Source of the DNA: Pseudofulvimonas gallinarii
GTDB taxonomy: Bacteria; Pseudomonadota; Gammaproteobacteria; Xanthomonadales; UBA2363
Assembly (NCBI RefSeq): GCF_004343305.1
Contig: NZ_SMAF01000002.1
Location: 142,137 to 206,136, forward strand
Direction: 5' to 3'
Length of the DNA: 64,000 nt
A program made the position numbers and the translations under genes. Positions 47,364 to 57,189 of the stretch are shown in pieces. Numbering within the stretch: position 1 is the first letter of the stretch; each line of letters opens with the position of its first letter. The notes under the pieces were generated by a model, which saw nothing but the letters and a program-made list of their open reading frames with translations, did not search any database and was not told the DNA's origin.

Positions 47364-50300
47364 TTACCGGCTGTTCGCGGCATTGACTGCAGCGTCGCAG
47401 GCCTGCTGGTCGGTGCACTCGAGATAGATGCCCGGGCAGGTGAAGGCCGGATCCATGTCGTCCCACTCCGAGTCCGGATTGGTGCTGTCGTCGAAGGTCT
47501 CGAAGAACTCGAGCTTCAGAACGCCATCACCACCGACCGTGATGTTCGGCAAACCGAAGTCGCCCAGGAGAAGCACACCTTCCGTCGAGGTGGCTTCGGT
47601 TCCAGAGGCGTCGGTCTCACTCACCGTGAGGTAGATCTGGCCATCGTCCGAAGTGCTGCCGAACATCACAGCCGCCTCGGACAGCCAGCTCGGCGAGTTC
47701 GCCTGGACGACGACATCGGCGGACATACCCAGCACCTCGTTGCCCACGCCAATGTTGACCAGCATGACCGTGTTGCCCGCAGCGCCCGGTTCACCGTCCG
47801 CGGTGGCACCGGCCACACTGAGGCACGCCGGACCGGGCGGGGTCGGATCTTCGAAGCCATTGGCAAAGATCAGGTCGGGCTGACCGACGACCTCGACATC
47901 AACAGTCGCGGTGTTGTTGCTGCTGTTGGGGTCGGTCTGGTCGGCGCTGACCGTACCGGTGGCGGAGAAGGTGCCCGGATTCGTCGCATTGATCGTTGTC
48001 TGGATCAGCAGCGGAGCCGCCAGCGACGACGAAGCCACCGTACCCAGGTATTCGCAGCTCACGGTCTGGCCGCTGGCACCGCAGTTCCAGGAGCCCGCGC
48101 CGCGCACGGAGGAGTCCTTCCGACTGCGGACAGCCGCGGAACCCAGACCCAGCCTGCCCTCATTGGCCAGCGCGAAGCCGACGTACTGGCTGCCGGCCGG
48201 CAGCTCCAGTTCAAAGGCGACGCCCGTGGCGTCGTCCGGACCGGAATTGGCGACATTGGCCAGGTAGTTCACGGCACCGCCGTTGGCCACCGAGTTCGGC
48301 ATCGCCGACAGGCTCAGCATCAGGTCGGCATCACCGCCGGGCACACCGCCGATACCCTTCACCGCAACGGTGAACTGCAGGGTCGGGGAAGCGGACGACG
48401 CGAAGTCGATGTAGCCGAAGCGGATGTCCGCACCCGGCTCGCCCGCATTCGGGGTCGCGGTGATGGTGATCGTCTGGTCGGCACCCGGGGCCAGCGTGAA
48501 GGTCGACGGATTCACCGTGACGGTGAAGCCGGTCGGCTGCACGACCGTGGCGGTCCAGTTGGCGCTGGTGGCCAGCGTGCTGCTGACGGTACGCGTCCAG
48601 GAGCAGCTGCCGTTGCAGGACGTGTTGCGCACTGCCGGCAGGTTCAGGGTACGCGGATCGCCACCGCTGCCCGGATTGGCGGCCAGGAAGTTGGCGGTCG
48701 TCTCGTTCAGCACGAAGCCCGCGAGGGTCGCGTTGCGCAGTTCGAGCATGCCCGAACCGACGCCGTCCGGATCAGCCGGGGTCACGGTATCCGGCATGGT
48801 CTGGCCGTCACGCTTGGCGGTCAGCATCAGGGCGGAGATCGCTTCCATCGGGGTCCAGGTCGGCTGCACCGCACGGACAAGGGCCAGGCCACCGGCGACC
48901 TGCGGGCTCGACATCGAGGTACCGGAGGAGTTGCCGTACTCCGTGCCGTTCATGTAGGCCGCATAGATGCCCGTACCCGGCGCGGTGATGTCCGGCTTGG
49001 TGAAGTCGGCGAACATGTTCGGACCACGCAGGCTGCCACTGCTCAGCACGCCACCCGCCGAACGCGGCGGGGTGTGGATGTCGAGGATGACGTCGGTCGC
49101 GGAGCTGGCGATGAAGCTGACCAGCGCGTTGCCCGTTGCCTGGGTCGCCGTCACCACGCTGACGCCGTTCGGCGCGCTGGTGGCGATGTTGGTGAGGTCA
49201 CCGGCAACATTGTTGTACAGCATGATCAGGTCGGCGCCAGCGGCGACGGCGTTGGCCACCTTCTCGGAGAAGTTGCAGGTACCACGCGCGATCAGGGCGA
49301 TCTTGCCGGTGTAGTAGCCGGCGCCCGGCAGCGGGCTGCCGGTGCACAGCAGCTGGTTCGCCGGGAAGTCGATCACCGGACGCGCGGTCGGAACCGGCGG
49401 CGGGGTGTCGACGCCCTGGATGGTGAAGCTCTGCAGGGCAGGCGGGACCGGCGTCGGACCGGTGACCGAGGCGGTGCCCGGACCAGCGGCAGTGGCGTCG
49501 TGGCCGCTGTTGGCGACGGTGATCACCCACGGGCCGATGTTCTTGACTTCGGCGACCGGCTGGGTCGGCTGGGTCGGCGGGGTCCGGGTGTTACCGGCCG
49601 ACATGGCGACGGCGATGTCGGCCGTCATCATGTCCAGCGTACGGCGGACGGTATCGCCGGCATTCCACGGGTTCGGCTGGCCATTGACGTTCGGACCCAG
49701 CGAGAAGTTCGCCACGTCGATGCCGTCGATGATGGACTGGTTGATCGCGTTGGTGACCGCCGAGCCAGGACAGCTACCGCCCGGGCAGACCAGGTAGGTA
49801 ATCAGCTTGGCGCAGGGCGCGATACCGGTGATCGGACGCTGCGGTGCCGGAGTGGCGGTGACCGGCACCATGTTGCCGCCGGCGGTGCTGGCGGTGTGGC
49901 TGCCGTGACCGTTGGTGTCTTCAGGATTGCCACCCACGCAACCGGTGGCCGAGCAGTCCTTGGCGATCAGCTTCTGCTCCGGGGCCGGATAACCGCACTC
50001 CGCGCCCATCGGGGCGAAGGACGGATGGTCGGTGTTGGCGCCGGTATCGAACATGCCGATGGTGATGCCCTGGCCCTTCGTGCCCAGGCTGCCCGAGGGA
50101 ACGTTGCTGCCGTCCCAGATCGTGTCGGCGCCGACATAGTAAGCGGAGCGATAAGTGTCGACCGTCCAGATCTCTTCTTCGGCGATCGAGGCCACCGACG
50201 GATGGCGGGCGATCTTCGCCGCTTCCTCGGCCGTCAGCTCCAGCGCGATACCGTGATGGGTCACGGTGTAGTGGAACTTCGGCGTCAGCTCACGGCCGAC

Positions 50301-50624
50301 CACGGCTTCCATGCCAGCCAGGTGCTGCGACAACACCGCGTTGAGGTGATCGGTGTAGGCGATCGCGGCGGAGGACGTCACGTCGAGCTTGCGGGAACCG
50401 GTCGCGACCGGTGCCGTTGCGCGCAAGCCGGCGCTGTTGCCCTCGAAGTAGAGCAGGCCGGATTCGGCGAACTCGATCATGTAGACCTTGGTCGCTTCCG
50501 CCTGCACGGAGGAATTGGAATGGGACTGGGCGAACGCGTTGCCGGACAGACCGGTCAGACCCGACCCGAAGGTCAGGCCGGCCGCCATCAGGCCAACGGC
50601 GAGCGCACGATACGTGAGTTTCAT
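47364..50624 (-). CDS. Secreted S8 subtilisin-like serine protease with PA and DUF11 domains
   Basis: A 1086-residue extracellular protease. A signal peptide covers about 1-32, then an inhibitor I9 pro-domain (about 45-155). The catalytic triad is D193 (GMFDTG), H240 (NGHGSH) and S570 (GTSMSSP), with oxyanion N345. A protease-associated insert lies at about 395-520 (LIARGTCNFSEKVANAVAAGADLIMLYNN), followed by fibronectin-like and DUF11 domains (about 770-910). The motif PDLIFANGFED (916-926) then precedes a further 160-residue cysteine-containing region ending NAANSR. It has its own terminator. Confidence 0.9.
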   Translation of the reverse strand: MKLTYRALAVGLMAAGLTFGSGLTGLSGNAFAQSHSNSSVQAEATKVYMIEFAESGLLYFEGNSAGLRATAPVATGSRKLDVTSSAAIAYTDHLNAVLSQHLAGMEAVVGRELTPKFHYTVTHHGIALELTAEEAAKIARHPSVASIAEEEIWTVDTYRSAYYVGADTIWDGSNVPSGSLGTKGQGITIGMFDTGANTDHPSFAPMGAECGYPAPEQKLIAKDCSATGCVGGNPEDTNGHGSHTASTAGGNMVPVTATPAPQRPITGIAPCAKLITYLVCPGGSCPGSAVTNAINQSIIDGIDVANFSLGPNVNGQPNPWNAGDTVRRTLDMMTADIAVAMSAGNTRTPPTQPTQPVAEVKNIGPWVITVANSGHDATAAGPGTASVTGPTPVPPALQSFTIQGVDTPPPVPTARPVIDFPANQLLCTGSPLPGAGYYTGKIALIARGTCNFSEKVANAVAAGADLIMLYNNVAGDLTNIATSAPNGVSVVTATQATGNALVSFIASSATDVILDIHTPPRSAGGVLSSGSLRGPNMFADFTKPDITAPGTGIYAAYMNGTEYGNSSGTSMSSPQVAGGLALVRAVQPTWTPMEAISALMLTAKRDGQTMPDTVTPADPDGVGSGMLELRNATLAGFVLNETTANFLAANPGSGGDPRTLNLPAVRNTSCNGSCSWTRTVSSTLATSANWTATVVQPTGFTVTVNPSTFTLAPGADQTITITATPNAGEPGADIRFGYIDFASSASPTLQFTVAVKGIGGVPGGDADLMLSLSAMPNSVANGGAVNYLANVANSGPDDATGVAFELELPAGSQYVGFALANEGRLGLGSAAVRSRKDSSVRGAGSWNCGASGQTVSCEYLGTVASSSLAAPLLIQTTINATNPGTFSATGTVSADQTDPNSSNNTATVDVEVVGQPDLIFANGFEDPTPPGPACLSVAGATADGEPGAAGNTVMLVNIGVGNEVLGMSADVVVQANSPSWLSEAAVMFGSTSDDGQIYLTVSETDASGTEATSTEGVLLLGDFGLPNITVGGDGVLKLEFFETFDDSTNPDSEWDDMDPAFTCPGIYLECTDQQACDAAVNAANSR

Positions 50625-50845
50625 CTAGCGGGAGCCTCTGGAAATGTGGTAACCCAAGAACAACCTGGGGAGGGTGGTTCTATCGGTACCCGGAGCACGA
50701 GGAGTTTCCGGGGAGTGTCCGCTTCCTATGCGGAAGCTGAATCATACATGGATGACTCCTGAATGACAGTCCTTTGGACGTGCCACAGCATTCCATTGAA
50801 CGAGGTGTTGCGGCGCAACATCAGCGTAATTTGGCAAATATCTGA

Positions 50846-51736
50846 TCAGTAACGCTTTTCGCCCGCTTCGATGAAAAGATCCAGGCGGTTTTCCGGTGGC
50901 GGCAGCGGACAGGTCGCGAACGGCGTGTAGGCGCAGGGCGGGTTTACAGCCCGATTGAAGTCGAGAAGGACCGTTCCGTTCAGCGCAGGGACATCCGCAT
51001 ACAGGTAGCGCCCCGCACCGTAGGTGTCGGCGCGGTTGCTGCGATCCGCAAAGATCAGGAACAGCTGCGCATCACCTTCATCGGCCAGGGCTTCCAGCAC
51101 GTACTTCCGTCCGTCACGTTCGAAGTGCAGCGCGCCGGGATTGCGCATGGGCTCCAGCGTGTTGAGCACGGTTGCGATCTCGATGGTCCGCGGTGGATCG
51201 TGCGGCACCCACGCCGCCTCGATGCGCCAGCCGGGGTCCGGCGCAAACCAGTTAAGACCCTTGAAGCCGACGCGACCAGGCGCCTCGCTGTCCCAGATGC
51301 GCAGGCCGGTGCCGAGACCACGCTGGATCAGCGTCCAGTGCAGTGATCCGGCCTGAAGGCGCGTCGCACTGCCGCCTGCAGCCGCGGCCTCGCGGTCGGT
51401 GGTCATGGCGACCGGTCCCGCAAGGGCGGTGCCATCGCCACGCGCCACCACGTCGGCGCCCTCTGCAGGGGTAAAGAGCCAGCGACCGTTCTGGAGGTGG
51501 AAGCGGCCGAGGACAGCGGGCGCATGCGCGACGACAAGGTCGTTGCCAGGATCCGAACCGATGCTCGTGGATGCTGCGGCGTCGAGCCAGTGCAGACCGA
51601 CCAGCGCGGTCCAGCCGTCCTCGCGCGTCAGGTTGGCGGCGCGCTGCATCCGCGAGGCTTCAAGGTCGGCCAGGTAGACCGCATCGGGGGCGCCGGCGAG
51701 GCCAAGCGCCAGCAGCAACGGGGGAAGCACGACCAT
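50846..51736 (-). CDS. DUF1684 domain protein, secreted or periplasmic
   Basis: A 296-residue protein with a hydrophobic N-terminus (VVLPPLLLALGLAGA) that is probably a signal peptide. The DUF1684 signature is clear: LTREDGWTALVGLHWL near the start and NPPCAYTPFATCPLPPPENRLD at the end. The function of the family is not known. Start ATG 51736 is preferred over a TTG two codons upstream. No ribosome-binding site is clear. Confidence 0.85.
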   Translation of the reverse strand: MVVLPPLLLALGLAGAPDAVYLADLEASRMQRAANLTREDGWTALVGLHWLDAAASTSIGSDPGNDLVVAHAPAVLGRFHLQNGRWLFTPAEGADVVARGDGTALAGPVAMTTDREAAAAGGSATRLQAGSLHWTLIQRGLGTGLRIWDSEAPGRVGFKGLNWFAPDPGWRIEAAWVPHDPPRTIEIATVLNTLEPMRNPGALHFERDGRKYVLEALADEGDAQLFLIFADRSNRADTYGAGRYLYADVPALNGTVLLDFNRAVNPPCAYTPFATCPLPPPENRLDLFIEAGEKRY

Positions 51737-51863
51737 GGGCAATGTCGACCGGGGAGGAGAATGCCGAAATTAGCAGAGCTGCGGGCGATCGCGGCCCACG
51801 ACGCGCTTGCCGGCACGGCGGGTCGCGGCGCGTTCCAGCCAGCCGCGGTGGGGCAAGGATGGC

Positions 51864-53687
51864 TCAGCGCCCGCGCTGGAACAGCTTGTCCAGTTCCGCC
51901 AACGGCCATTCGACCCAGGTCGGCCGGCCGTGGTTGCACTGGCCGGAGCGCTCGGTGGCTTCCATGTCGCGCAGCAGCGCGTTCATTTCGGGCAGCGTCA
52001 ATGCCCGGTTCGCGCGCACGGAGCCGTGGCAGGCCATGGTGGCGAGCAACGCGTTTTCGGCTTCCTCACCCAGGCGGCTGCTTCCATGCTCGGCGAGATC
52101 CGACAGCACCTGCTTGGCCAGCGCAGCGGCATCGCCTCCGGCCAGCAGGCTGGGGACCTTGAGCAGCCGCGCCTGCGACGGCCCGGCCATGACCAGTTCG
52201 AAGCCCAGGGCGGCCAGCCGATCACCCTGCTCCTCGACCACGACCGCTTCGCGCGGGCTCAGCTCGATGCCCAGCGGCACCAGCAAGCGCTGGCTGACGA
52301 TGCCCTGGCCGGCGCGGTTCGCCTTCAGGCGCTCGTAGGTGATGCGCTCGTGCGCGGCGTGCATGTCCACCAGCACCAGCCCGCGCGCGTTCTGCGCCAG
52401 GATGAAAACACCGTGCAGTTGCGCCAGTGCGTAGCCCAGCGGCGGAATTTCGGCCGCTTCGCCGCTTTGCGCCGGCATCGCCGGCCAGGCGGGCGCGGAT
52501 GCTCCGACAGTCCCGGTCGCGGCGACGGCCACCCCGCCGGCATTGCCGCCATAGAGCGCGGCATAGCCCGACATCACCTCGGCCACCGCCAGTCCGAGCC
52601 CGGCCTGCCGGCCTGGCTGGAAGGACGGCGCCGACGGCACCGGAATGGACGTGAGCGGAGCCGCCTCGGCGTGCGCAGGCACAGCCGCTCCCGCACGCGC
52701 ACCCGCCAGCGCCTCGTGCAGCGTGCGGAACAGGAAGTCGTGGACAAGACGGCTGTCGCGGAAGCGGACTTCCAGCTTTGCGGGATGGACGTTGACGTCC
52801 ACCGCACCGGGGTCGATCTCCAGGAACAGCAGGTAGGCCGGATGGCGCCCGTGGTGCAGGACATCGGCGTAGGCCTGGCGAACGGCGTGGGCGACGACGC
52901 GGTCGCGCACCGGCCGGCCATTGACAAAGAAGTATTGCAGGTCGGCCTGACCCCGCGCCGATGTCGGCGCGCCAAGCAGGCCGCGCAGGCGCAGGCCGGC
53001 ACCGGACTGGTCCAGCCGGCCAGCGTGGTCCAGGAAGGTCTCGTCGAGCACGGCCGCCAACCGCTGCCGTTCGAAGGCATCATCGACGGCCTTCAGCCAG
53101 ATCGCCGGACGGCCATTGTGCGCCAGGCGGAACTCGACTTCCGGGTGCGCCAGCGCCGCCGTGCGCACCAGTTCCTGGATGTGGCTGAACTCGGTGCGTT
53201 CGCTGCGCAGGAACTTGCGCCGGGCCGGGATGTTGAAGAACAGCTCGCGCACTTCCACCGTGCTGCCGCGCGGATGTGACGCCGGTTGCGTCTCCGACAG
53301 CCGCCCGTGCGCTGCCTCGATCCGCCACGCGTGCGCTTCGCCATCGCGACGCGACACCAGGGCGAAGCGCGATACCGAAGCGATCGAGGGCAGGGCCTCG
53401 CCACGGAAACCCAGGCTGGCCACCCGCATCAGGTCGTCGATGTCGGCGATCTTGCTGGTCGCATGCCGTGTCAGCGCCAGCGCCAGCTCGTCGCGGGCGA
53501 TGCCATGGCCGTCGTCGCGGACCCGGATCAGCCGCGTACCGCCGTTCTCGATCTCGATCTCGACGCGGCGGGCGCCAGCGTCCAGGGCGTTGTCCACCAG
53601 TTCGCGGACCACGGAGGCCGGCCGTTCGACCACTTCGCCCGCGGCAATCTGGTTGATCAGGGCATCGGGCAGGACTTTGATCGACAT
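51864..53687 (-). CDS. mutL: DNA mismatch repair protein MutL
   Basis: A 607-residue GHKL ATPase with E29 and N33 conserved (RELVDN region), DDGHGI, GFRGEAL and the N-terminal transducer domain with [10 protein letters not shown] and VDVNVHPAK. The C-terminal dimerisation domain includes [12 protein letters not shown], but there is no DQHA(X)2E(X)4E endonuclease motif, consistent with Dam-directed repair systems. Start ATG 53687 ([20 protein letters not shown]) is fixed by homology. It is divergent from rnt. Confidence 0.96.
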   Translation of the reverse strand: MSIKVLPDALINQIAAGEVVERPASVVRELVDNALDAGARRVEIEIENGGTRLIRVRDDGHGIARDELALALTRHATSKIADIDDLMRVASLGFRGEALPSIASVSRFALVSRRDGEAHAWRIEAAHGRLSETQPASHPRGSTVEVRELFFNIPARRKFLRSERTEFSHIQELVRTAALAHPEVEFRLAHNGRPAIWLKAVDDAFERQRLAAVLDETFLDHAGRLDQSGAGLRLRGLLGAPTSARGQADLQYFFVNGRPVRDRVVAHAVRQAYADVLHHGRHPAYLLFLEIDPGAVDVNVHPAKLEVRFRDSRLVHDFLFRTLHEALAGARAGAAVPAHAEAAPLTSIPVPSAPSFQPGRQAGLGLAVAEVMSGYAALYGGNAGGVAVAATGTVGASAPAWPAMPAQSGEAAEIPPLGYALAQLHGVFILAQNARGLVLVDMHAAHERITYERLKANRAGQGIVSQRLLVPLGIELSPREAVVVEEQGDRLAALGFELVMAGPSQARLLKVPSLLAGGDAAALAKQVLSDLAEHGSSRLGEEAENALLATMACHGSVRANRALTLPEMNALLRDMEATERSGQCNHGRPTWVEWPLAELDKLFQRGR

Positions 53688-53777
53688 GGCGCGGCAGGTC
53701 AGGATGGTCTTACGGAATGCGGACGGATTCGCGCACCGGCGATGCGCAACGGGTGACGGCGGGACGGCAGGCTCAGT

Positions 53778-53783
53778 TATCAT
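53778..53783 (+). promoter_or_regulatory. Probable rnt -10 element (leaderless)
   Basis: TATCAT lies eight bases before the rnt ATG (53792), which would put the transcription start within a base or two of the start codon. Confidence 0.4.
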
Positions 53784-53791
53784 CCTGCCAT

Positions 53792-54424
53792 ATGGACGGC
53801 CAGCCCGCGTCGCGCGGAACGATTGCAGAGCGCTTCCGCGGCTTCCTGCCTGTGGTGGTGGATGTGGAAACCGGCGGTTTCGAGCCGGACCGGCACGCCC
53901 TGCTGGAAATCGCCGTGGCGCCCGTCACCATGGACGCCGAAGGCCTGCTGCAACCGGGCCCGATCACCAGCACGCACGTGATTCCCTACGAAGGCGGCGA
54001 ACTGGACCCGCGGTCTCTGGCGGTGAACGGCATCGATCCGCACCATCCACTGCGCGCCGCGCGCCATGAGCGCCAGGCGCTGGATTTCGTCTTCAAGCCG
54101 GTCCGGGCCGCGCTTTCCGAGAGCGGCTGCCAGCGCGCGATCCTCGTCGGCCACAACGCCCACTTCGACCTGGCGTTCATCAATGCCGCGATCCGGCGTA
54201 TCGGCTACAAGCGCAATCCGTTCCACAACTTCAGCGTCCTGGATACCGCCTCGCTGGCCGGGCTGGTCTATGGCCAGACCGTGCTGAGCCGCGCGCTGCA
54301 GGCGGCCGGCCTGGAATGGAACGGCCACGACGCGCACTCGGCGCGCTACGACGTCGAGCGCACCAGCGAACTGTTCTGCACCATGGTGAACACCTGGAAG
54401 GCACACGGCGGCTGGCGGGGCTGA
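53792..54424 (+). CDS. rnt: Ribonuclease T
   Basis: A 210-residue DnaQ-like 3'-5' exonuclease that trims tRNA, 5S and 23S rRNA ends. Catalytic residues lie in VVDVETGGF (Exo I), [11 protein letters not shown] (Exo II) and [14 protein letters not shown] (Exo III). Start is ATG 53792. Confidence 0.96.
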   Translation: MDGQPASRGTIAERFRGFLPVVVDVETGGFEPDRHALLEIAVAPVTMDAEGLLQPGPITSTHVIPYEGGELDPRSLAVNGIDPHHPLRAARHERQALDFVFKPVRAALSESGCQRAILVGHNAHFDLAFINAAIRRIGYKRNPFHNFSVLDTASLAGLVYGQTVLSRALQAAGLEWNGHDAHSARYDVERTSELFCTMVNTWKAHGGWRG

Positions 54425-54478
54425 AAAGTCCGTCGCCGACCCCATAATGGCGGGCACGACCCCGCGTCTGGATGCGCC

Positions 54479-54766
54479 ATGCCGATCTTCGAATACCGCT
54501 GCGACAACCCGGACTGCCCCTCGCACAGCGGGCACTACGACCGCTTGCAGCGCCTGGGCGACGACACCGCCGCGCCCTGCCCGCAGTGCGGCCAGCCCGG
54601 CACCCGGCAGATTTCCGCGCCGGCCATCGCCACCGGCGGCGCCCACCTGATGAAGGAAAGCCACTTCTCGAACCACGGCTTCACGCAATACAAGCGGCTC
54701 GAGAAAGGCGTTTACGAGAAGACCGCCGGCAAGGGCCCGGCGATCATCAGCGATCCGGGCGACTGA
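54479..54766 (+). CDS. FmdB-type zinc-ribbon regulatory protein
   Basis: A 95-residue protein beginning MPIFEYRC with a zinc ribbon (C8, C13, C34, C37) characteristic of the FmdB/CxxC_CxxC_SSSS family, followed by a polar tail. The exact role is unknown. A CATAAT element lies at 54443-54448. Confidence 0.85.
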   Translation: MPIFEYRCDNPDCPSHSGHYDRLQRLGDDTAAPCPQCGQPGTRQISAPAIATGGAHLMKESHFSNHGFTQYKRLEKGVYEKTAGKGPAIISDPGD

Positions 54767-54907
54767 TTCCGGCCACGCGCCGGCCCGCAGCACCGTCCAG
54801 CGTCCATTGCGCCCGTGCCGGCGCCTGCATCACCCCGGGCACTTGGGCCGTGGCAGCCAATGCGGCTACTCTCGGCAGCCCGTTCGCTGCCCTCCAGGCC
54901 CAGACAC

Positions 54908-57079
54908 ATGAATCCAATGCCGAGAATCCTGCTGGCCACGGCCGTCGCCGCGACGCTGGCCGCCTGTGCACCGACCCCTTCGACGCCGGAGCAGCCCGCC
55001 GGCACGGACACGACTTCGAAAGCGATGAACTATCCGCAGGCCCGCACCGTCGACCATTTCGATGAATACCACGGTGAGCGCATCGCCGATCCCTACCGCT
55101 GGCTGGAAGACATCGACTCGGATGAAACGCTGGCATGGATCGAGGCGCAGAACCGCGTCACCGATGGGCACCTCGCCACCATCGGACAGCGCGATGCGTT
55201 CCGCGAGCGCCTGACCGCGCTGTGGAACTACGAGCGCTTCGGTGTGCCGAGCAAGGTCGGCGACCACTACCTCTACAGCTACAACGACGGCCTGCGCAAC
55301 CAGCCCGTCATCCTCATCCAGGAGGGCATCGACGGCGAGCCGCGTACGCTGCTGGATCCGAACACGCTGTCCGAGGACGGCACGGTCGCACTCAGCGGCC
55401 TGGTGCCCAGCAAGGATGGCCGACACCTGGCCTACGGTACGTCGTCGGGCGGTTCGGACTGGCAGGAATGGCGCGTCCTCGATGTCGAGAACGGCCAGAC
55501 GCTCGACGACCACATCCGCTGGGTGAAGTTCTCGGCCGCCACCTGGGCCAGGGATGGATCCGGCTTCTGGTATGGCCGCTACGACGCGCCCGAGGGCGAA
55601 CACGCCCTGAAGGCGGTCAACAAGTTCCAAAAGCTGTACTTCCACCGCCTCGGCACGGCGCAGGACGCCGACGTCCTGGTGTACGAGCGCGATGACCAGC
55701 CGGACTGGGGCTTCGCGCCAGTGCTGAGCGATGACGGCGGCACGCTGCTGATCAGCGTCTGGCGGGGCACCGAAAACAAGAACCTCGTGTTCCTCAAGCC
55801 GGTGGCCGACAGCACCGCGCCGGTCGTCGAGCTGATTCCCGAATTCGAATACAGCTACGACTTCGTGGGCAATACCGGCAACCGCTACCTTTTCCTCACC
55901 GACGACGGCGCCGCACGCAAGCGCGTCATCGCCATCGACATCACGCGCCCCGCCCGCGCGAACTGGGAAGAAGTGATCGCCGAGAGCGATGCCACGCTGG
56001 GCAGCGTCACCCGCGTCGGCGACCGCCTCGTCGCGCAGTACCTGCGCGACGCCGCCGGCCAGGCCCGCATCTTCGCCCTCGACGGTTCGCTGCAGGGCGA
56101 CGTGAAGCTGCCGGGCATCGGCACCGTCGGCGGCTTCGATCGCAGCACCGAAGGCAGCGAGACCTTCTTCGCCTTCACCAGCTTCATCCAGCCGGCGACC
56201 ATCCATCGCCTCGATGTCGCCACCGGCGAATCGACCCTGTTCCGCGCGCCCAAGCTGCCCTTCGATCCGTCGAACTACGAAACGCGCCAGGTGTTCTTCA
56301 ACAGCAAGGACGGCACGCGCGTGCCGATGTTCATCACCGCGCGCAAGGATGTGCAGCTGGATGGCAGGCAGCCGACGATCCTCTACGGTTACGGTGGTTT
56401 CGACATCGCACTGACGCCGGGCTACGCCGCCTATTCGATGGCGTGGCTGGAAGAAGGCGGCATCTACGCCTCGGTCAACCTGCGCGGCGGCGGCGAATAC
56501 GGCCGCGACTGGCACCACGCCGGCACCCGGACGCGCAAGCAGAATGTCTTCGACGACATGGCGGCAGCGGCTGAATACCTGATCGCCAACCGCTACACCT
56601 CGCCGGCGAACATGGCGATCCATGGGCGCTCGAACGGCGGCCTTCTGGCGGCGGCCGTGGCGATGCAGCGTCCCGACCTGTTCGCCGCGTCCGTCCCCGG
56701 CGTCGGCGTACTCGACATGCTGCGCTTCCGCGAATTCACCATCGGCTGGGCCTGGGAAAGCGACTACGGCAGCGTCCTCGACGAGGACGAATTCCGCGCC
56801 ATCCGCGCCTATTCGCCGCTGCACAACATCCGTGAAGGCGTGGACTATCCGGCGTTCCTCATCACCACCGGTGACCACGACGACCGTGTATTCCCGGCGC
56901 ACAGCTTCAAGTACGCCGCCGCCTTGCAGGCCGTGAATCCGCCGCGCCCGGCGCTGATCCGCATCGATGTCCGCGCCGGCCATGGCGCCGGCAAGCCGAC
57001 TGCGAAGCAGATCGCCGAATGGGCGGACATCCTCGGTTTCCTTGCCCACCACACCGGCCTGGATACCTCAGACCGCTGA
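54908..57079 (+). CDS. Prolyl oligopeptidase family (S9A) lipoprotein
   Basis: A 723-residue protein. The lipobox LAAC places the lipidated cysteine at residue 20. A seven-bladed beta-propeller (about 60-460) precedes the alpha/beta hydrolase domain. The catalytic residues are S575 (GRSNGG), D658 (GDHDDRVFP) and H692 (AGHGAGK). It should cleave after proline in peptides within the periplasm or at the outer membrane. A 15-bp hairpin follows the gene. Confidence 0.93.
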   Translation: MNPMPRILLATAVAATLAACAPTPSTPEQPAGTDTTSKAMNYPQARTVDHFDEYHGERIADPYRWLEDIDSDETLAWIEAQNRVTDGHLATIGQRDAFRERLTALWNYERFGVPSKVGDHYLYSYNDGLRNQPVILIQEGIDGEPRTLLDPNTLSEDGTVALSGLVPSKDGRHLAYGTSSGGSDWQEWRVLDVENGQTLDDHIRWVKFSAATWARDGSGFWYGRYDAPEGEHALKAVNKFQKLYFHRLGTAQDADVLVYERDDQPDWGFAPVLSDDGGTLLISVWRGTENKNLVFLKPVADSTAPVVELIPEFEYSYDFVGNTGNRYLFLTDDGAARKRVIAIDITRPARANWEEVIAESDATLGSVTRVGDRLVAQYLRDAAGQARIFALDGSLQGDVKLPGIGTVGGFDRSTEGSETFFAFTSFIQPATIHRLDVATGESTLFRAPKLPFDPSNYETRQVFFNSKDGTRVPMFITARKDVQLDGRQPTILYGYGGFDIALTPGYAAYSMAWLEEGGIYASVNLRGGGEYGRDWHHAGTRTRKQNVFDDMAAAAEYLIANRYTSPANMAIHGRSNGGLLAAAVAMQRPDLFAASVPGVGVLDMLRFREFTIGWAWESDYGSVLDEDEFRAIRAYSPLHNIREGVDYPAFLITTGDHDDRVFPAHSFKYAAALQAVNPPRPALIRIDVRAGHGAGKPTAKQIAEWADILGFLAHHTGLDTSDR

Positions 57080-57092
57080 ATCTTGTCTGGCG

Positions 57093-57126
57093 ACAGGGCC
57101 GGCGACCGCGAGGTCGCCGGCCCTGT
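57093..57126. terminator. Long perfect hairpin between convergent genes
   Basis: ACAGGGCCGGCGACC pairs perfectly with GGTCGCCGGCCCTGT (15 bp) around a GCGA tetraloop. No T-tract; it lies between the convergent peptidase and acyltransferase genes and probably acts as a bidirectional RNA end. Confidence 0.7.
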
Positions 57127-57189
57127 GGGACGAGCGTTTGCCGCCAGTCGATGGCCGGGAATGATTCGGTTTCGGGTTTCGTCGCAGCG

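Noticed and set aside
49074-50762. A 562-codon plus-strand frame opposite the S8 protease
   Set aside because: The protease has its full catalytic triad and signal peptide; the antisense frame is Asp/Arg/Gly/Val-rich shadow sequence.
54866-57052. A 728-codon minus-strand frame opposite the S9 peptidase
   Set aside because: The plus-strand gene has an intact catalytic triad and lipobox; the antisense frame has none.
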